The notes under the pieces are model-generated. The model saw only the letters and a list, made by a program, of their open reading frames with translations. It was not told the DNA's origin and searched no databases. The position numbers and the translations under genes are program-made. A stretch of DNA of 64,000 nucleotides from Promethearchaeia archaeon (GTDB lineage Archaea > Asgardarchaeota > Lokiarchaeia > Sigyniarchaeales > SOKP01), in contig JAHQWK010000026.1 of the NCBI GenBank assembly GCA_029856145.1, positions 1-64,000 of the forward strand, in the 5' to 3' direction. This document shows, piece after piece, positions 34,810 to 44,229 of this stretch (position 1 is its first letter; every line of letters starts with the position of its first letter).

Positions 34810-35991
34810 TTATTCAAAGATTATTTTTGCTCCACAATATCGGCAAGCTTTAATTTCCTTGTACATCTTTTGAAAACAAGGTTCATGATAATAGGCAGTA
34901 CAATTTTCACATTTATAAACTTTAAAATCACCTAGGAAAATACTATGACAATAAGAACAAGATGCATCAATTTGATCGATTTCATCATCAGGTACTAATG
35001 TCACCTCCGTCTCCAGAATTTCATCTTCTTCTGCAATCTTTATTTCTGGGAGTTTTTCTGTTTTCTCTTTTACTAGTTTTAATGCTGCTCTCGGCAATTC
35101 TAACAAAAAGAAACAAAAAGGGCATCGAAACACATTTTCTGTGTATTCACTTTTCTTAGCCCACATAGCAGCACAAGAGAGATGCATTGCTCGATCGCAA
35201 CTAGGGCAATAGCGTCCCTCACCTAAGAAATCAGACCCAGTAACTGCAGCTTTAACAGAGTGACAAATCTGACATTTCTCTTGTCCTCTACCTCCTCCTT
35301 TCATCATTAACTTAATATCTGGTAATGAGGGCCTTCTTAATGGAAGTGCGATCTCACTGATTAAGGGTGCAATTTTATCATTTTTATCCGGGGAGAAATA
35401 ATCTGTAGTTTCTCTCACTTCTTTTTTGGAAGCAAATTCATTTCCTGCATTAATAATTGCTTTAGAATTATTAAAATATTCAAAGTCTCCTCCAGTTGAT
35501 TGTGTTATTCTTTTTAATGAGTCTTCACCATGATCCTGTACACCACCTAATTGACAAGCATCAATAAATACACCTAAACCCTTAGCAATGTTGACTATTT
35601 TTCTTAATTTACTGATGTCATTATTTAGTTTATTATCTGTAATAATAAATATACGAGCAGTTTTTCCTCCCACTTTACGCATCTCTTCAACAAGAATTTG
35701 AAGTGCAAAAGCAATACCTTCGTGTAATAATCCTTGACCTGAAATTTGAACTTTCTTCAAGGATTTAATTAACTTCTCTTCTTCGTATGCAAAATCAATT
35801 AATTTCCTTGTTATATTCCCAAATGTAATTATTGATATTCGGTCTTTCAAATCAATAGATAATTTTGATTGAATGAAATTCTTTGTTGCTTGTAATTCAA
35901 TAGCTAATCTACTCGGTTTAAAATCTTTTCTTAACATCGACCTAGATGCGTCTAAAAGAATAACTGTATCTTCAATTTTCTGTACAGGCAA
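34810..35991 (-). CDS. von Willebrand A protein with two C4HC3 RING/PHD-like fingers (TFIIH p44/Ssl1-like)
   Basis: A 393-residue cytoplasmic protein. Residues 1-200 are a vWA domain with the MIDAS motif DASRS (Asp 14, Ser 16, Ser 18), KPSRLAIELQATKNFI and ITDNKLNNDISKLRKIV; this block follows the arrangement of the vWA domain in Ssl1/p44. The C-terminal half has two zinc-binding units with the spacing CxxC, CxxC-x4-HxxC, CxxC: CQIC to CPFC, and CSYC to CRYC, separated by a charged linker. Such fingers act in ubiquitin ligases or core TFIIH. It sits behind metG on the same strand. A eukaryotic-signature protein candidate; biochemical role unknown. Confidence 0.85.
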   Translation of the reverse strand: MPVQKIEDTVILLDASRSMLRKDFKPSRLAIELQATKNFIQSKLSIDLKDRISIITFGNITRKLIDFAYEEEKLIKSLKKVQISGQGLLHEGIAFALQILVEEMRKVGGKTARIFIITDNKLNNDISKLRKIVNIAKGLGVFIDACQLGGVQDHGEDSLKRITQSTGGDFEYFNNSKAIINAGNEFASKKEVRETTDYFSPDKNDKIAPLISEIALPLRRPSLPDIKLMMKGGGRGQEKCQICHSVKAAVTGSDFLGEGRYCPSCDRAMHLSCAAMWAKKSEYTENVFRCPFCFFLLELPRAALKLVKEKTEKLPEIKIAEEDEILETEVTLVPDDEIDQIDASCSYCHSIFLGDFKVYKCENCTAYYHEPCFQKMYKEIKACRYCGAKIIFE

Positions 35992-36081
35992 TTTATCCCA
36001 AAATTATCTTATTTATGAAAAATTAATTAAATAATAGTAGTAGAATCTTATAAATTTCTATATCTGATTTAAAGTACTTTA

Positions 36082-37434
36082 TTATTTTAAATAATTATAA
36101 GCAAATAAAGTATAGACTTTAATGGCATTAATATAATCTTTTATTTCTATATATTCATCAGTTGAATGAGCACTTGCACCACTTCCAGGTCCAAACATTA
36201 TTGTTTTAACACAATAACCCGTATTACGGAAATGAGATGCATCAGCACTAGCAGGAAATAGGAGGTAAAATGGTTTTTTATTATACGCTTCTTCGATTAT
36301 CTTATAAAAACTTTTCAAAATAGAAGATTTTTTCCAGTCTTTCCAGTATGATGGTTCAGAATATTGAATATTTTCTATATATACAAAAACTTCTTTTGGT
36401 TCACCTACAGGTTCACTTTTTAAAATATATCCTAGATCTTCTTCAATCAACTTTTTTAATGCATTAAAAATAGGATCTATATTTTGGCCAGGCAATAATC
36501 TAAAATCTATGATAGCTTCACATCTATCGGGTACAACATTATCTTTTATTCCTCCCTTAATGATTGTTAAGCTTTTCGTAAACTGGGTGAGTGATTTTAA
36601 AACACTATTTAAAATTGGTTGTTCATTTAGAATTTTTTCTAGAACTTCTGGACGGGGAAGGGCATCACTTATTAGCTTTTTTAATTCTTCTAATGAAAGT
36701 GGTGGTTTAATTTTTGGAAGATATTCATCTATTTTATCCAAATTATGAATAATTTCACTCATCATATAGATTGCATTTTTTCCCATAAATGGCCATGAAG
36801 AATGAGTGGAAATTCCATTTGTGATTATCTTTATGATAAGACGTCCTCTTTCACCGATACTTATAACGTGAGGCAAAGGTTTAAGCCTTGTTGGTTCAGC
36901 AACAATGCTAAAATTAGGCTTAATTAATTTTAATTTATTTTCAATGCACCATTTAGCACCATATACACCCCCAGTTTCCTCATCTGCAACTGCATTCACT
37001 ATTAAGTTTCCAGAGAGTTTGATTCCTAGTTTTTTTAGGATTTTTAGAGCGATAACAATTCCCGCTAATCCACCTTTCATATCTGTTGTACCTCTCCCAT
37101 AAATATACTTATTTCTTTTGATAGTAGCAGATAATGGCGGATATTTCCATTCCTCTACATTTCCAGGGGGAACAACATCCATATGTCCATTATATAATAA
37201 ATTTTTTCCTTCAAAATTATCATTTAAATATGCAATTAAGTTAGCACGGTTATCACCAAAGGAAAAAATTTCAGATTTTATATTAGAATATTTTAAATAT
37301 TTGTCAATTATTAGAGCTACATTCTTCTCATTCCCAGGAGGATTGTAAGACTCAGCTTGAATTAATTCTTGGAAAAAAGTGATATATTCCTCTTGATTCT
37401 GTTCAATTTCTTTTAATATCTGATCCTCACTCAT
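36082..37434 (-). CDS. M20-family metallopeptidase (ArgE/DapE/CPG2-like)
   Basis: A two-zinc amidohydrolase of 450 residues acting on an N-acyl amino acid or peptide. Seen: YNGHMDVVPPGN (zinc His, Asp), YGRGTTDMKGG (bridging Asp), VADEETGGVYGA (catalytic and metal Glu), a lid domain of about 120 residues around SIGERGRLIIKI, and the C-terminal metal His in GSGASAHSTDEYI. Longer than DapE (about 375) because of an inserted helical stretch at residues 235-275. ATG start, alone on its strand behind the vWA gene. The physiological substrate cannot be read from sequence. Confidence 0.92.
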   Translation of the reverse strand: MSEDQILKEIEQNQEEYITFFQELIQAESYNPPGNEKNVALIIDKYLKYSNIKSEIFSFGDNRANLIAYLNDNFEGKNLLYNGHMDVVPPGNVEEWKYPPLSATIKRNKYIYGRGTTDMKGGLAGIVIALKILKKLGIKLSGNLIVNAVADEETGGVYGAKWCIENKLKLIKPNFSIVAEPTRLKPLPHVISIGERGRLIIKIITNGISTHSSWPFMGKNAIYMMSEIIHNLDKIDEYLPKIKPPLSLEELKKLISDALPRPEVLEKILNEQPILNSVLKSLTQFTKSLTIIKGGIKDNVVPDRCEAIIDFRLLPGQNIDPIFNALKKLIEEDLGYILKSEPVGEPKEVFVYIENIQYSEPSYWKDWKKSSILKSFYKIIEEAYNKKPFYLLFPASADASHFRNTGYCVKTIMFGPGSGASAHSTDEYIEIKDYINAIKVYTLFAYNYLK

Positions 37435-37600
37435 TTAAATTTTCCTTTAAGTTAGTTTTTATTATAGATATTAAGAAAGATTTAGAATTTTATAAAATTT
37501 TTTTAAATCGGGAATTTCCTTAATAAAATTAAAAAATTTAGGAAATTTTAATACTTTTAAATTATTTTATAAACAAAAATTAGATATTACGGTAATTTTA

Positions 37601-40600
37601 TTGATTCGACGAAAAAAAGAGATAAAACGAATATTTATTACCGCACTTTTCATTGTTACAATTTGTTTGTCTAATGTGCAGATATTAAATAATTTTATTG
37701 TATTTCAAGATGATAAAATAAATAATAATCTTGATGACGAACTCATAGATGAGAATCTTCAAAGTTCTAACCGTAATATTGATGAAGTATTTGCAAATTC
37801 TGGTGTAAATCAAGATGTTAGAATTTATACAAGTAATACATCAGTAAATTTACAAAATAATGAAAAATTCTTTGAAATTCCTTCACTTGCTTCTCGAGAT
37901 ATGTCTCTTGTTTATGGAAATTTTAATTTTACATTTCAAAATAACTTTACCACAGATTATGTTATAGAGGATTATGATGCTCTCTACGCAAATGATTTTA
38001 TCGCTTTTGATTATGATACAGATTATTCAGGTATTACTTACAATAATGGTACGCGACTTGATGGAGGTTGGGATTATTTATGGGACGATTTAAATTCTAC
38101 ATCTATTTATTTTGATGCTGAAAATGGTTTACTAAATTTTACCATTTCGGCTAATTTCACAGGCACTTCATATACTTCTGGAGTCATTAATGGTAGAGTT
38201 CAGTTTAACCGGTTAAAAATTCTTGGTTTCATCACTTCATTAGTTTTTAGACTTTATGCAGATGCAGATCTCACAGTGAGGATATATGATAATTCACATT
38301 CTACTTGGATAGATGTGATATCTGGGCTCCCTATTAACAGTAGTTTTGGTAGACAAAGAATAAATGAGCATATCATTAATGAAAATTTAAATTTCATCGA
38401 TTTAACAGACACTTGTCATTTACAGTTTATTTTTGAAAGATCTGATCAAACCCAATTTGAGGCAAGGATACATGGATTTGAGATGCAATCTACTTATGCT
38501 TTTGATATTCCTATCACTAGTCAAGAGTATGTGGCATTAGAATTTGATTTAAGAGGAGAAGAATCAACAGTTAACGGGTTTTATGCCTGGATAAGAACCC
38601 TCGATCTAGTAGAAGCTGCTACCACGGAATTAAATATATCTCTATATCGAGCGGATAGAACGGTTATAAGAACCCCCAGTAATTTAAGAAATATTGATTT
38701 AGAGCCAAATTATAATGAGATGATAGATTCTGTGTTAGTAAATGGATATAATGGGGATAGTTTAACGCATTTTAAATTTGACATAAGTAATACAGGAAAA
38801 TTGAACCTTTATAATTATTTTATCGTTATCAAATCTAATAATCTTAATGAAGTTTATAGTTTGGTAACATTGCCTCATTACTATTTTGGAGATGAAACAA
38901 CCGACCATCAATTAAAAACAACTCTAGATGATGGAAACAATTGGAGTAATGCTGAACAGGTAATTCCCACTACCACATCAACATATTTATCAGGACAGTT
39001 AGACGCCAGCTCATTTAAGTTAAATGTAACAAGAGGATATATGCCATCAGATTTCATTGTGAATGATAACCATACTTTAAGAATTCAAGATATACCATTA
39101 GAAAATTTCGAGGATGATGCATTCCCTTATAATGAAAGTTCATACTTAACATGGGGTTTAGGTCAATGGAAACATGATTTTCCAACAGCTATCGAGGATG
39201 ACCCTTCAAATCATTTTCGAGTGGATCTTACTTGGAATAAATCTATTACTAAAGGATTTAAATTCAATGTATCATCATGCTCTGTGAATGCTTACTGGAT
39301 TGAACCTGCGGTAAGCACATACACCGCATACTATAATATTGATCCTGAATGGTTATTTACTTACGATTTGGATAAAAATGATCCATCTTTCACATATTGG
39401 GAATTTCTTGAGTTTTGGTATGTCTTTCATGATTATTTTACTGCTTATAATGTAACAAATCCTATTAATGAAAAGATCCTTCCGCAAGGAGAAGAACAAA
39501 GTATAATAACTGAAGACCCAAGTAAAAATAAAATAATTGTTCAAAATGATATTATAACGCAGAGCGGATTTTATACTCTTAATTTAACTTCACATAATTT
39601 TATCTATGATATGCATAGTTATATTAATTATAAAGGAATATTATGGGAATCAAACGGTTTTATGAATGGAGATAATATATCTCTTCGTGCTGATATACAA
39701 GATCATAAAAATAATGCACCTAAGAGCGATGATTTAAATGTAATTCTTTTTTACCCAAACGGAACAGAATTTATTGAACTGAATTCTTCAAATGGTCTTA
39801 TTGATGATTCTATATTATTTTACGATTTTAATAACCAAACAATTCTAGATGTTACAAAAGATCTCACAATTTTTGGAGAATATCATTTAGGTTTCTTTTG
39901 CTTTAATGGTTCTGCTATAGGATGTAAAAAATTAACGCTTTACATTGATGTATATGATATTGAATTATACAATCTTGAATATTATTCATTTTTAAACGCG
40001 AATATACTTGATGGAGAAATAAAAAATAAGGTTTTCCAGAATTATACTATGTTAGTAGCTTCTATAAACGATACAACAGGAGTTTCTATGCCAAACTTCT
40101 ATCCAATCAATAAGACTGATTTAAATGAAGTATTTTCTTATGAGGTTGGTGGACAAGATTTAGAAATTATGATCACATCTTTTTTACAGAGTGAAAATAT
40201 TATAAATCCCGGTGAAACGATAAATATAAACATAACACTCCAAAATCTACATGAATTTATTTCCTTTGAAGTGATGGTTGAAGTAAAATTAGTTTCCTTC
40301 ATAAATGAAGAATGGATTATCGCAGAAGATACATCTAATTCCGTTCTATTAGAGTTTTCAGGACATCCAAATGATAATAAAGAATTTAGCTTGGATCTTA
40401 CAATTCCCAATTTAGACGGGGGTACTCATATCTGGAAAGGTGTTAATGCTCCAATCAGATTAGGTGGTGCAAAAACAATAGTAGAGATTTATATAGATGA
40501 TCCAACCCTTGTTGGTGTATTTGAAAGTCTGGATTACTCATTGGTGAGTAATGAAACTTCTGATAATTTTGAAGGTTACATTCTTGGAATGAGGGTAGCA

Positions 40601-41704
40601 GAAGAAGCAACAAGTAGGTCTATCTTATATGATTTTGAAAGAGATGAATGTATTTATTTTCCTGATGCTTCAAAATTCCTAGTTAATATAATCGATCAAA
40701 ATTATGTAAGTAGCTATGAACAATTTGCAGATGAATTTTTCTTAAATCTCAATAGTAAATTTATGAATATTACTATAGATCCTATCAATCCTATTAAAGG
40801 ACAAACATTCAATTTAAGCTCCATCTTAACCACTGAGTTTGGAGATACCTTATCCGGAAAAAATATATCATGTCAATATTTTAATGATAATGATATCTGG
40901 ATTGACAAAGGTTCAGATATTACTGATTCAAGTGGTTATACTAATTTTTTTATAGACACTCAGACAATTGATTTTGGAGATGAATTATTGCTTAGATTAA
41001 ATTGGGTTGGTGATACCATAAATGGGATTACAAAAAATATCTCAGTAAATATTATCAGTGAACAAAATAATCTTTCCATATCAATAAACCAAAACGATGT
41101 TGCTATTTATCAAGGAAAAACCACATCTTTTAATATTAGACTTGATAATATTGGAGATTCAAATTTAAGAATCACCAATATCACTATCGAGCTAAACAAA
41201 GATCAACAATATTCGATCGTCGAAATAGACTATATTACATTAAGTTGGTTTCGAGCAGGAGAAAGTTCTTTATTGATTGTAGAAGTCTCAGTTAAAGATG
41301 TTAATAGGGTTATAATTTCAATATCAATAACCGCACAAAATATTCTTACAAACGAAAGTATCATCGTTTCTAAAGAGAAGACATATAACACTTTTCAAAT
41401 ACCTATTTTTGATTATCTAATTCAATATTTTATGGGAATGATTGTAGGTCTTATTGCCTTAATTTGGATCATTACTTTATTATATGCGAGGCATACTAAA
41501 AAACAAATTGAAACTCCAATTGAGGAGAAGCCTGCAAAGAAACCACGAAGAGGATACGTCCCTGTAGCTGAATTAAAAAAGCCTAAGCCAGTCAAAAAAA
41601 TAGTAAAAAAGAAAGAAGAACCTAAGGAAGAAGAAAAAACGGATTTAGATTCTCTTCTGGAAGAAAGAGGACTAGCTGATAAAAAGAAGAAATCTGAAAA
41701 ATAA
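37601..41704 (+). CDS. Giant membrane-anchored surface protein with basic cytoplasmic tail
   Basis: 1367 residues from a TTG start. An N-terminal signal segment (IFITALFIVTICLSNVQIL) precedes a very large extracellular part rich in Asn, Ser, Thr and beta strands; NxS/T sites are frequent, suggesting glycosylation. Late parts look like Ig/CARDB-type folds (SIFN-like ISLDN: SFNIRLDNIGDSNLRITNI). A single transmembrane helix (GMIVGLIALIWIITLLYA) is followed by a roughly 70-residue Lys/Glu/Pro-rich cytoplasmic tail (KKPRRGYVPVAELKKPKPVK). It is probably a cell-surface or adhesion protein; the charged tail may contact intracellular partners. Confidence 0.8.
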   Translation: MIRRKKEIKRIFITALFIVTICLSNVQILNNFIVFQDDKINNNLDDELIDENLQSSNRNIDEVFANSGVNQDVRIYTSNTSVNLQNNEKFFEIPSLASRDMSLVYGNFNFTFQNNFTTDYVIEDYDALYANDFIAFDYDTDYSGITYNNGTRLDGGWDYLWDDLNSTSIYFDAENGLLNFTISANFTGTSYTSGVINGRVQFNRLKILGFITSLVFRLYADADLTVRIYDNSHSTWIDVISGLPINSSFGRQRINEHIINENLNFIDLTDTCHLQFIFERSDQTQFEARIHGFEMQSTYAFDIPITSQEYVALEFDLRGEESTVNGFYAWIRTLDLVEAATTELNISLYRADRTVIRTPSNLRNIDLEPNYNEMIDSVLVNGYNGDSLTHFKFDISNTGKLNLYNYFIVIKSNNLNEVYSLVTLPHYYFGDETTDHQLKTTLDDGNNWSNAEQVIPTTTSTYLSGQLDASSFKLNVTRGYMPSDFIVNDNHTLRIQDIPLENFEDDAFPYNESSYLTWGLGQWKHDFPTAIEDDPSNHFRVDLTWNKSITKGFKFNVSSCSVNAYWIEPAVSTYTAYYNIDPEWLFTYDLDKNDPSFTYWEFLEFWYVFHDYFTAYNVTNPINEKILPQGEEQSIITEDPSKNKIIVQNDIITQSGFYTLNLTSHNFIYDMHSYINYKGILWESNGFMNGDNISLRADIQDHKNNAPKSDDLNVILFYPNGTEFIELNSSNGLIDDSILFYDFNNQTILDVTKDLTIFGEYHLGFFCFNGSAIGCKKLTLYIDVYDIELYNLEYYSFLNANILDGEIKNKVFQNYTMLVASINDTTGVSMPNFYPINKTDLNEVFSYEVGGQDLEIMITSFLQSENIINPGETININITLQNLHEFISFEVMVEVKLVSFINEEWIIAEDTSNSVLLEFSGHPNDNKEFSLDLTIPNLDGGTHIWKGVNAPIRLGGAKTIVEIYIDDPTLVGVFESLDYSLVSNETSDNFEGYILGMRVAEEATSRSILYDFERDECIYFPDASKFLVNIIDQNYVSSYEQFADEFFLNLNSKFMNITIDPINPIKGQTFNLSSILTTEFGDTLSGKNISCQYFNDNDIWIDKGSDITDSSGYTNFFIDTQTIDFGDELLLRLNWVGDTINGITKNISVNIISEQNNLSISINQNDVAIYQGKTTSFNIRLDNIGDSNLRITNITIELNKDQQYSIVEIDYITLSWFRAGESSLLIVEVSVKDVNRVIISISITAQNILTNESIIVSKEKTYNTFQIPIFDYLIQYFMGMIVGLIALIWIITLLYARHTKKQIETPIEEKPAKKPRRGYVPVAELKKPKPVKKIVKKKEEPKEEEKTDLDSLLEERGLADKKKKSEK

Positions 41705-41755
41705 AAATTTCCACTTTTCTTTTATTCAAATCTTTTAAAAAAAAGAGAATATAAT

Positions 41756-42109
41756 TTAAAGATTACTTATTGAAATCAAGTTTCTTTTTAAGAGTCCAAG
41801 GGAACTCCTTCCATCAACTCCAGCTAAAGCGATTAACACATTTTTCTCTGAACCCACTAAAACAGCATACCCATTGTCAAGTTCTATTGTTGTGGTTTTT
41901 AAAGAACCTTTTCCAATATCATTACCTAAAGTGTTAGAATCTTTAACAATTTTAGCACAAGCTTTTGCAATTTTCGAATGATCCATATCAGTAATTGTTT
42001 GACCTATGATAACTTTCCCGTTCGCGTCAGCAGCTATTAATCCCTCTGTTTCGGGTACGATATCCATCAGTTCCGCCAATTTCTTTTCAAGAGTCTTTTT
42101 ATCAACCAT
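41756..42109 (-). CDS. Roadblock/LC7-domain protein
   Basis: A 117-residue single-domain protein of the roadblock/LC7 (MglB/LAMTOR-like) fold, which dimerises and regulates small GTPases. Seen: N-terminal helix LEKKLAELMDIVPETE, strand GLIAADANGKVIIGQ, helix HSKIAKACAKIVKD, and strands TTTIELDNGYAVLVGSEKN and VLIALAG. ATG start. A second, shorter roadblock gene lies 147 bases upstream on the same strand, so both may form a heterodimeric GTPase regulator, as proposed for Asgard roadblock pairs. Confidence 0.9.
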   Translation of the reverse strand: MVDKKTLEKKLAELMDIVPETEGLIAADANGKVIIGQTITDMDHSKIAKACAKIVKDSNTLGNDIGKGSLKTTTIELDNGYAVLVGSEKNVLIALAGVDGRSSLGLLKRNLISISNL

Positions 42110-42256
42110 GGTATTTTTCCCTTATATAATCATTTCAATAGATTAGAATTCTGACATTGGTTAAGAAATTATCTTAAATAAATATATAGTTAAATATATC
42201 GTTTAAGGAATTTAAATTTATCAAATATAAAAAAGGAAAAGTGAAAAAATAACTTT

Positions 42257-42553
42257 TTATTTTAGAATGATTAAAATCAAATTCTCTTCTAATGCTATCA
42301 TTGTTTCTCTTGATTCTCCGCCTACTGATGTTTCTAATCTTATAAAACTAAGATCTCCTTCATTTAACGCATCTACAACTTGACGTCCTTTCCCGATGAG
42401 TGAAGTAACATAGGCTGCAATTTCTTCTGAAATATTTATTTCCATATTTGAGTCTATTGGTAAGCCTGATGAATCACAGATAATAACGCCACGAATTCCC
42501 TCACGCTCCTCAAAGCGCCTTATGATAGCTTTGACCTCTGCTCGATTTATAAT
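42257..42553 (-). CDS. Second roadblock/LC7 protein with non-canonical start
   Basis: Read from ATT 42553 this is a 98-residue roadblock-like protein: helix RAEVKAIIRRFEEREG, strand IRGVIICDSSGLPIDS, helix ISEEIAAYVTSLIGKGRQVV, strands LSFIRLETSVGG and MIALEENLILIIL. The ATG at 42445 would give only 62 residues and delete the first helix and strand. No ATG, GTG or TTG is in frame upstream before TAA; AAAGGTG sits eight bases before ATT, so ATT (or GTA/GTT just upstream) is the probable start. Likely partner of the neighbouring roadblock gene. Confidence 0.7.
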   Translation of the reverse strand: MINRAEVKAIIRRFEEREGIRGVIICDSSGLPIDSNMEINISEEIAAYVTSLIGKGRQVVDALNEGDLSFIRLETSVGGESRETMIALEENLILIILK

Positions 42554-42680
42554 CTTAACTACACCTTTAAAAAAAAATATTCTAAATTTTTAGATATTAT
42601 AATAATAAGATTATAGGTTTTTAATAATTTATATGACTTTTCAATAAATTAATTTTTTTACATGAGTTATCTAAGTATCA

Positions 42681-43316
42681 TTAATTCAAAAAATAATTTC
42701 TAAACATATTTAATTCTCTCTCTTCTCTAACAGATGTAATACCCATATGTCCTGGAAATATAAGAAAATTGTCTGAAATTTCTGGATTATACATAATCTT
42801 ATTTTTTATACTTGAAAATAAAACCCGCGGATCTCCTCCTCCAAGATCAGACCTCCCAATACTTCGACGAAAAATTAAATCACCGGTAAAAATTACTCCA
42901 TCTATATTTTTGCCATCGTATTCTTTTGGGTCTTTTGAATAATATGATAATGAACCTGGAGAATGTCCGGGAGTTTCTAATACAATAAGTGTCAATTCTC
43001 CAATCTTAATAGTGTCCCCTTCAGAAAGCCATCGATTAGCTTCTTTATGTCTATAAATACCAGAATCAAATTCCTTTTTATTGAACATTAATGGAATATT
43101 AAAATATCTCAGAATTTTCCCAAGTTTTAATGTATGATCATAGTGTCCATGCGTTAATAACAGACTAATAGGATTTACATTTAATTCTTCGATAACTTTA
43201 ATAATAGTATTAGGTTCACCACCGACATCAATAATGACTACTTCTTTAGTTTCGCTTGAACCAAAAATGTAGGAGTTAGTGCCAAGAGGCCCCAAAATTA
43301 GTCTTTTTAATATCAA
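42681..43316 (-). CDS. Metallo-beta-lactamase-fold hydrolase (glyoxalase II-like)
   Basis: A 211-residue binuclear metal hydrolase. Metal ligands are visible: LLTHGHYDHTL (HxHxDH), TPGHSPGSLSYY, FTGDLIF and LIFPGHMG. This set is shared by glyoxalase II-like and persulfide dioxygenase-like proteins; the C-terminal glutathione-binding domain of true glyoxalase II is absent, so the substrate is unknown. TTG start at 43316 (MILKRLILGPLGTNSY, where GTNSY is the usual N-terminal motif). It is followed on the same strand by the roadblock pair. Confidence 0.9.
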   Translation of the reverse strand: MILKRLILGPLGTNSYIFGSSETKEVVIIDVGGEPNTIIKVIEELNVNPISLLLTHGHYDHTLKLGKILRYFNIPLMFNKKEFDSGIYRHKEANRWLSEGDTIKIGELTLIVLETPGHSPGSLSYYSKDPKEYDGKNIDGVIFTGDLIFRRSIGRSDLGGGDPRVLFSSIKNKIMYNPEISDNFLIFPGHMGITSVREERELNMFRNYFLN

Positions 43317-43363
43317 AAAATATACACTTCTTTAGGTATTAAAGGTAAAAAAAAATTGAGATG

Positions 43364-43648
43364 TTATTTTTTCAGCATTTGGTTGAGATCATTTAATTTA
43401 TTATAGAGTTCCAAACCCTTCTCTGTAAGTTTAATATACTTTACTTTGCTTGTATTTTCAATCTCTATTAAGCCTTTCTTGATTAATTCCTCTTTCACTC
43501 GAAAAAACGAATTATAGTATGAAAATTTATTTAATTCGTTGTAAAATGTATGCTTATCTGCCCGATAGTCTTTTTGGTTAATAAGAACCTGGTACGTGTC
43601 CTTAAAACCTTTCTTTTTCATTAATCCTATTAAATCTTTAAATATCAT
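43364..43648 (-). CDS. Winged-helix DNA-binding protein, 94 aa
   Basis: Small regulator with the layout of PadR/ArsR-like winged helices: DLIGLMKKKGFKDTYQ, a helix pair around KHTFYNELNKFSYYNSFFRV, the recognition helix region KEELIKKGLIEIE, and a wing KVKYIKLTEKGLELYNKL. ATG start at 43648. It is 47 bases upstream of the metallo-beta-lactamase-fold gene and could share its transcript. Divergent from the spacer that holds a strong-looking promoter. Confidence 0.75.
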   Translation of the reverse strand: MIFKDLIGLMKKKGFKDTYQVLINQKDYRADKHTFYNELNKFSYYNSFFRVKEELIKKGLIEIENTSKVKYIKLTEKGLELYNKLNDLNQMLKK

Positions 43649-43867
43649 AATAAGTCCTATACCTAATTAAAATGTCTAGAATATCTTACTAATTTGTAAT
43701 GGGAAATTAAAAAACATTAAAAAATCTTTTGATTAGAAATTATTCATTCGAAAAGATTAAATTTGAAGTTTTATAACAAAAATTTTTGTTAATTTAACTA
43801 TTATATTGAAAATTGTTCACTTGCAGATTTGATGCGCTCCCTTTGTCTATGGATATTTTAAGAGATA
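43649..43867. other. AT-rich spacer without a gene
   Basis: Between the winged-helix gene and the promoter at 43868 I see no open frame of interest, no hairpin and no RNA-like GC-rich block. It holds the upstream region of both divergent genes. Confidence 0.4.
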
Positions 43868-43896
43868 GTGGGAAAAATGTGGGAAAAATTTAAATA
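43868..43896 (+). promoter_or_regulatory. Promoter with tandem 11-bp repeat
   Basis: GTGGGAAAAAT occurs twice back to back (43868-43878, 43879-43889), and the second copy runs directly into a TATA box TTTAAATA (43889-43896). The GGAAAAA flank fits an archaeal BRE. A repeated site overlapping BRE and TATA could bind a regulator that blocks or assists TFB. Confidence 0.5.
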
Positions 43897-43985
43897 AGAT
43901 CAATATAATATAATAAATAATTGATTAAAAAATTAAAAAAAAATTAAAAAAAATTTAGGAGGAAAAAGAAAAAAAGTAAACAAAA

Positions 43986-44144
43986 ATGTTAAAAAAGATC
44001 AGTTCAGATATTATTAAAAGTGTTGAAAGAAGCAATAAGCAAGTGAATAAGATTCCTTCCTTAGATCATTCTAAAATAACGGAGAGAATTTTAGAAAGCT
44101 TTATCGAGGGTATAAACAAAAATAAGAAAATTGATAACCCATAG
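43986..44144 (+). CDS. Small hypothetical protein, 52 aa
   Basis: ATG 43986 to TAG 44142-44144. The protein is helical and charged (ISSDIIKSVERSNKQVNKI, ITERILESFIEGINKN), without cysteines. It lies about 90 bases after a strong-looking promoter and 23 bases after AGGAGG, which is too far for standard initiation, so the exact start is uncertain. Next downstream is the PfkB kinase gene, 85 bases away. Confidence 0.45.
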   Translation: MLKKISSDIIKSVERSNKQVNKIPSLDHSKITERILESFIEGINKNKKIDNP

Positions 44145-44229
44145 TAAATATAGTTTTTTCTTAAATCTTAATTTTTTGTATTTCTAAACAATAATTTCTT
44201 AATTCTTTATTTATTTTAGTATTATATCT

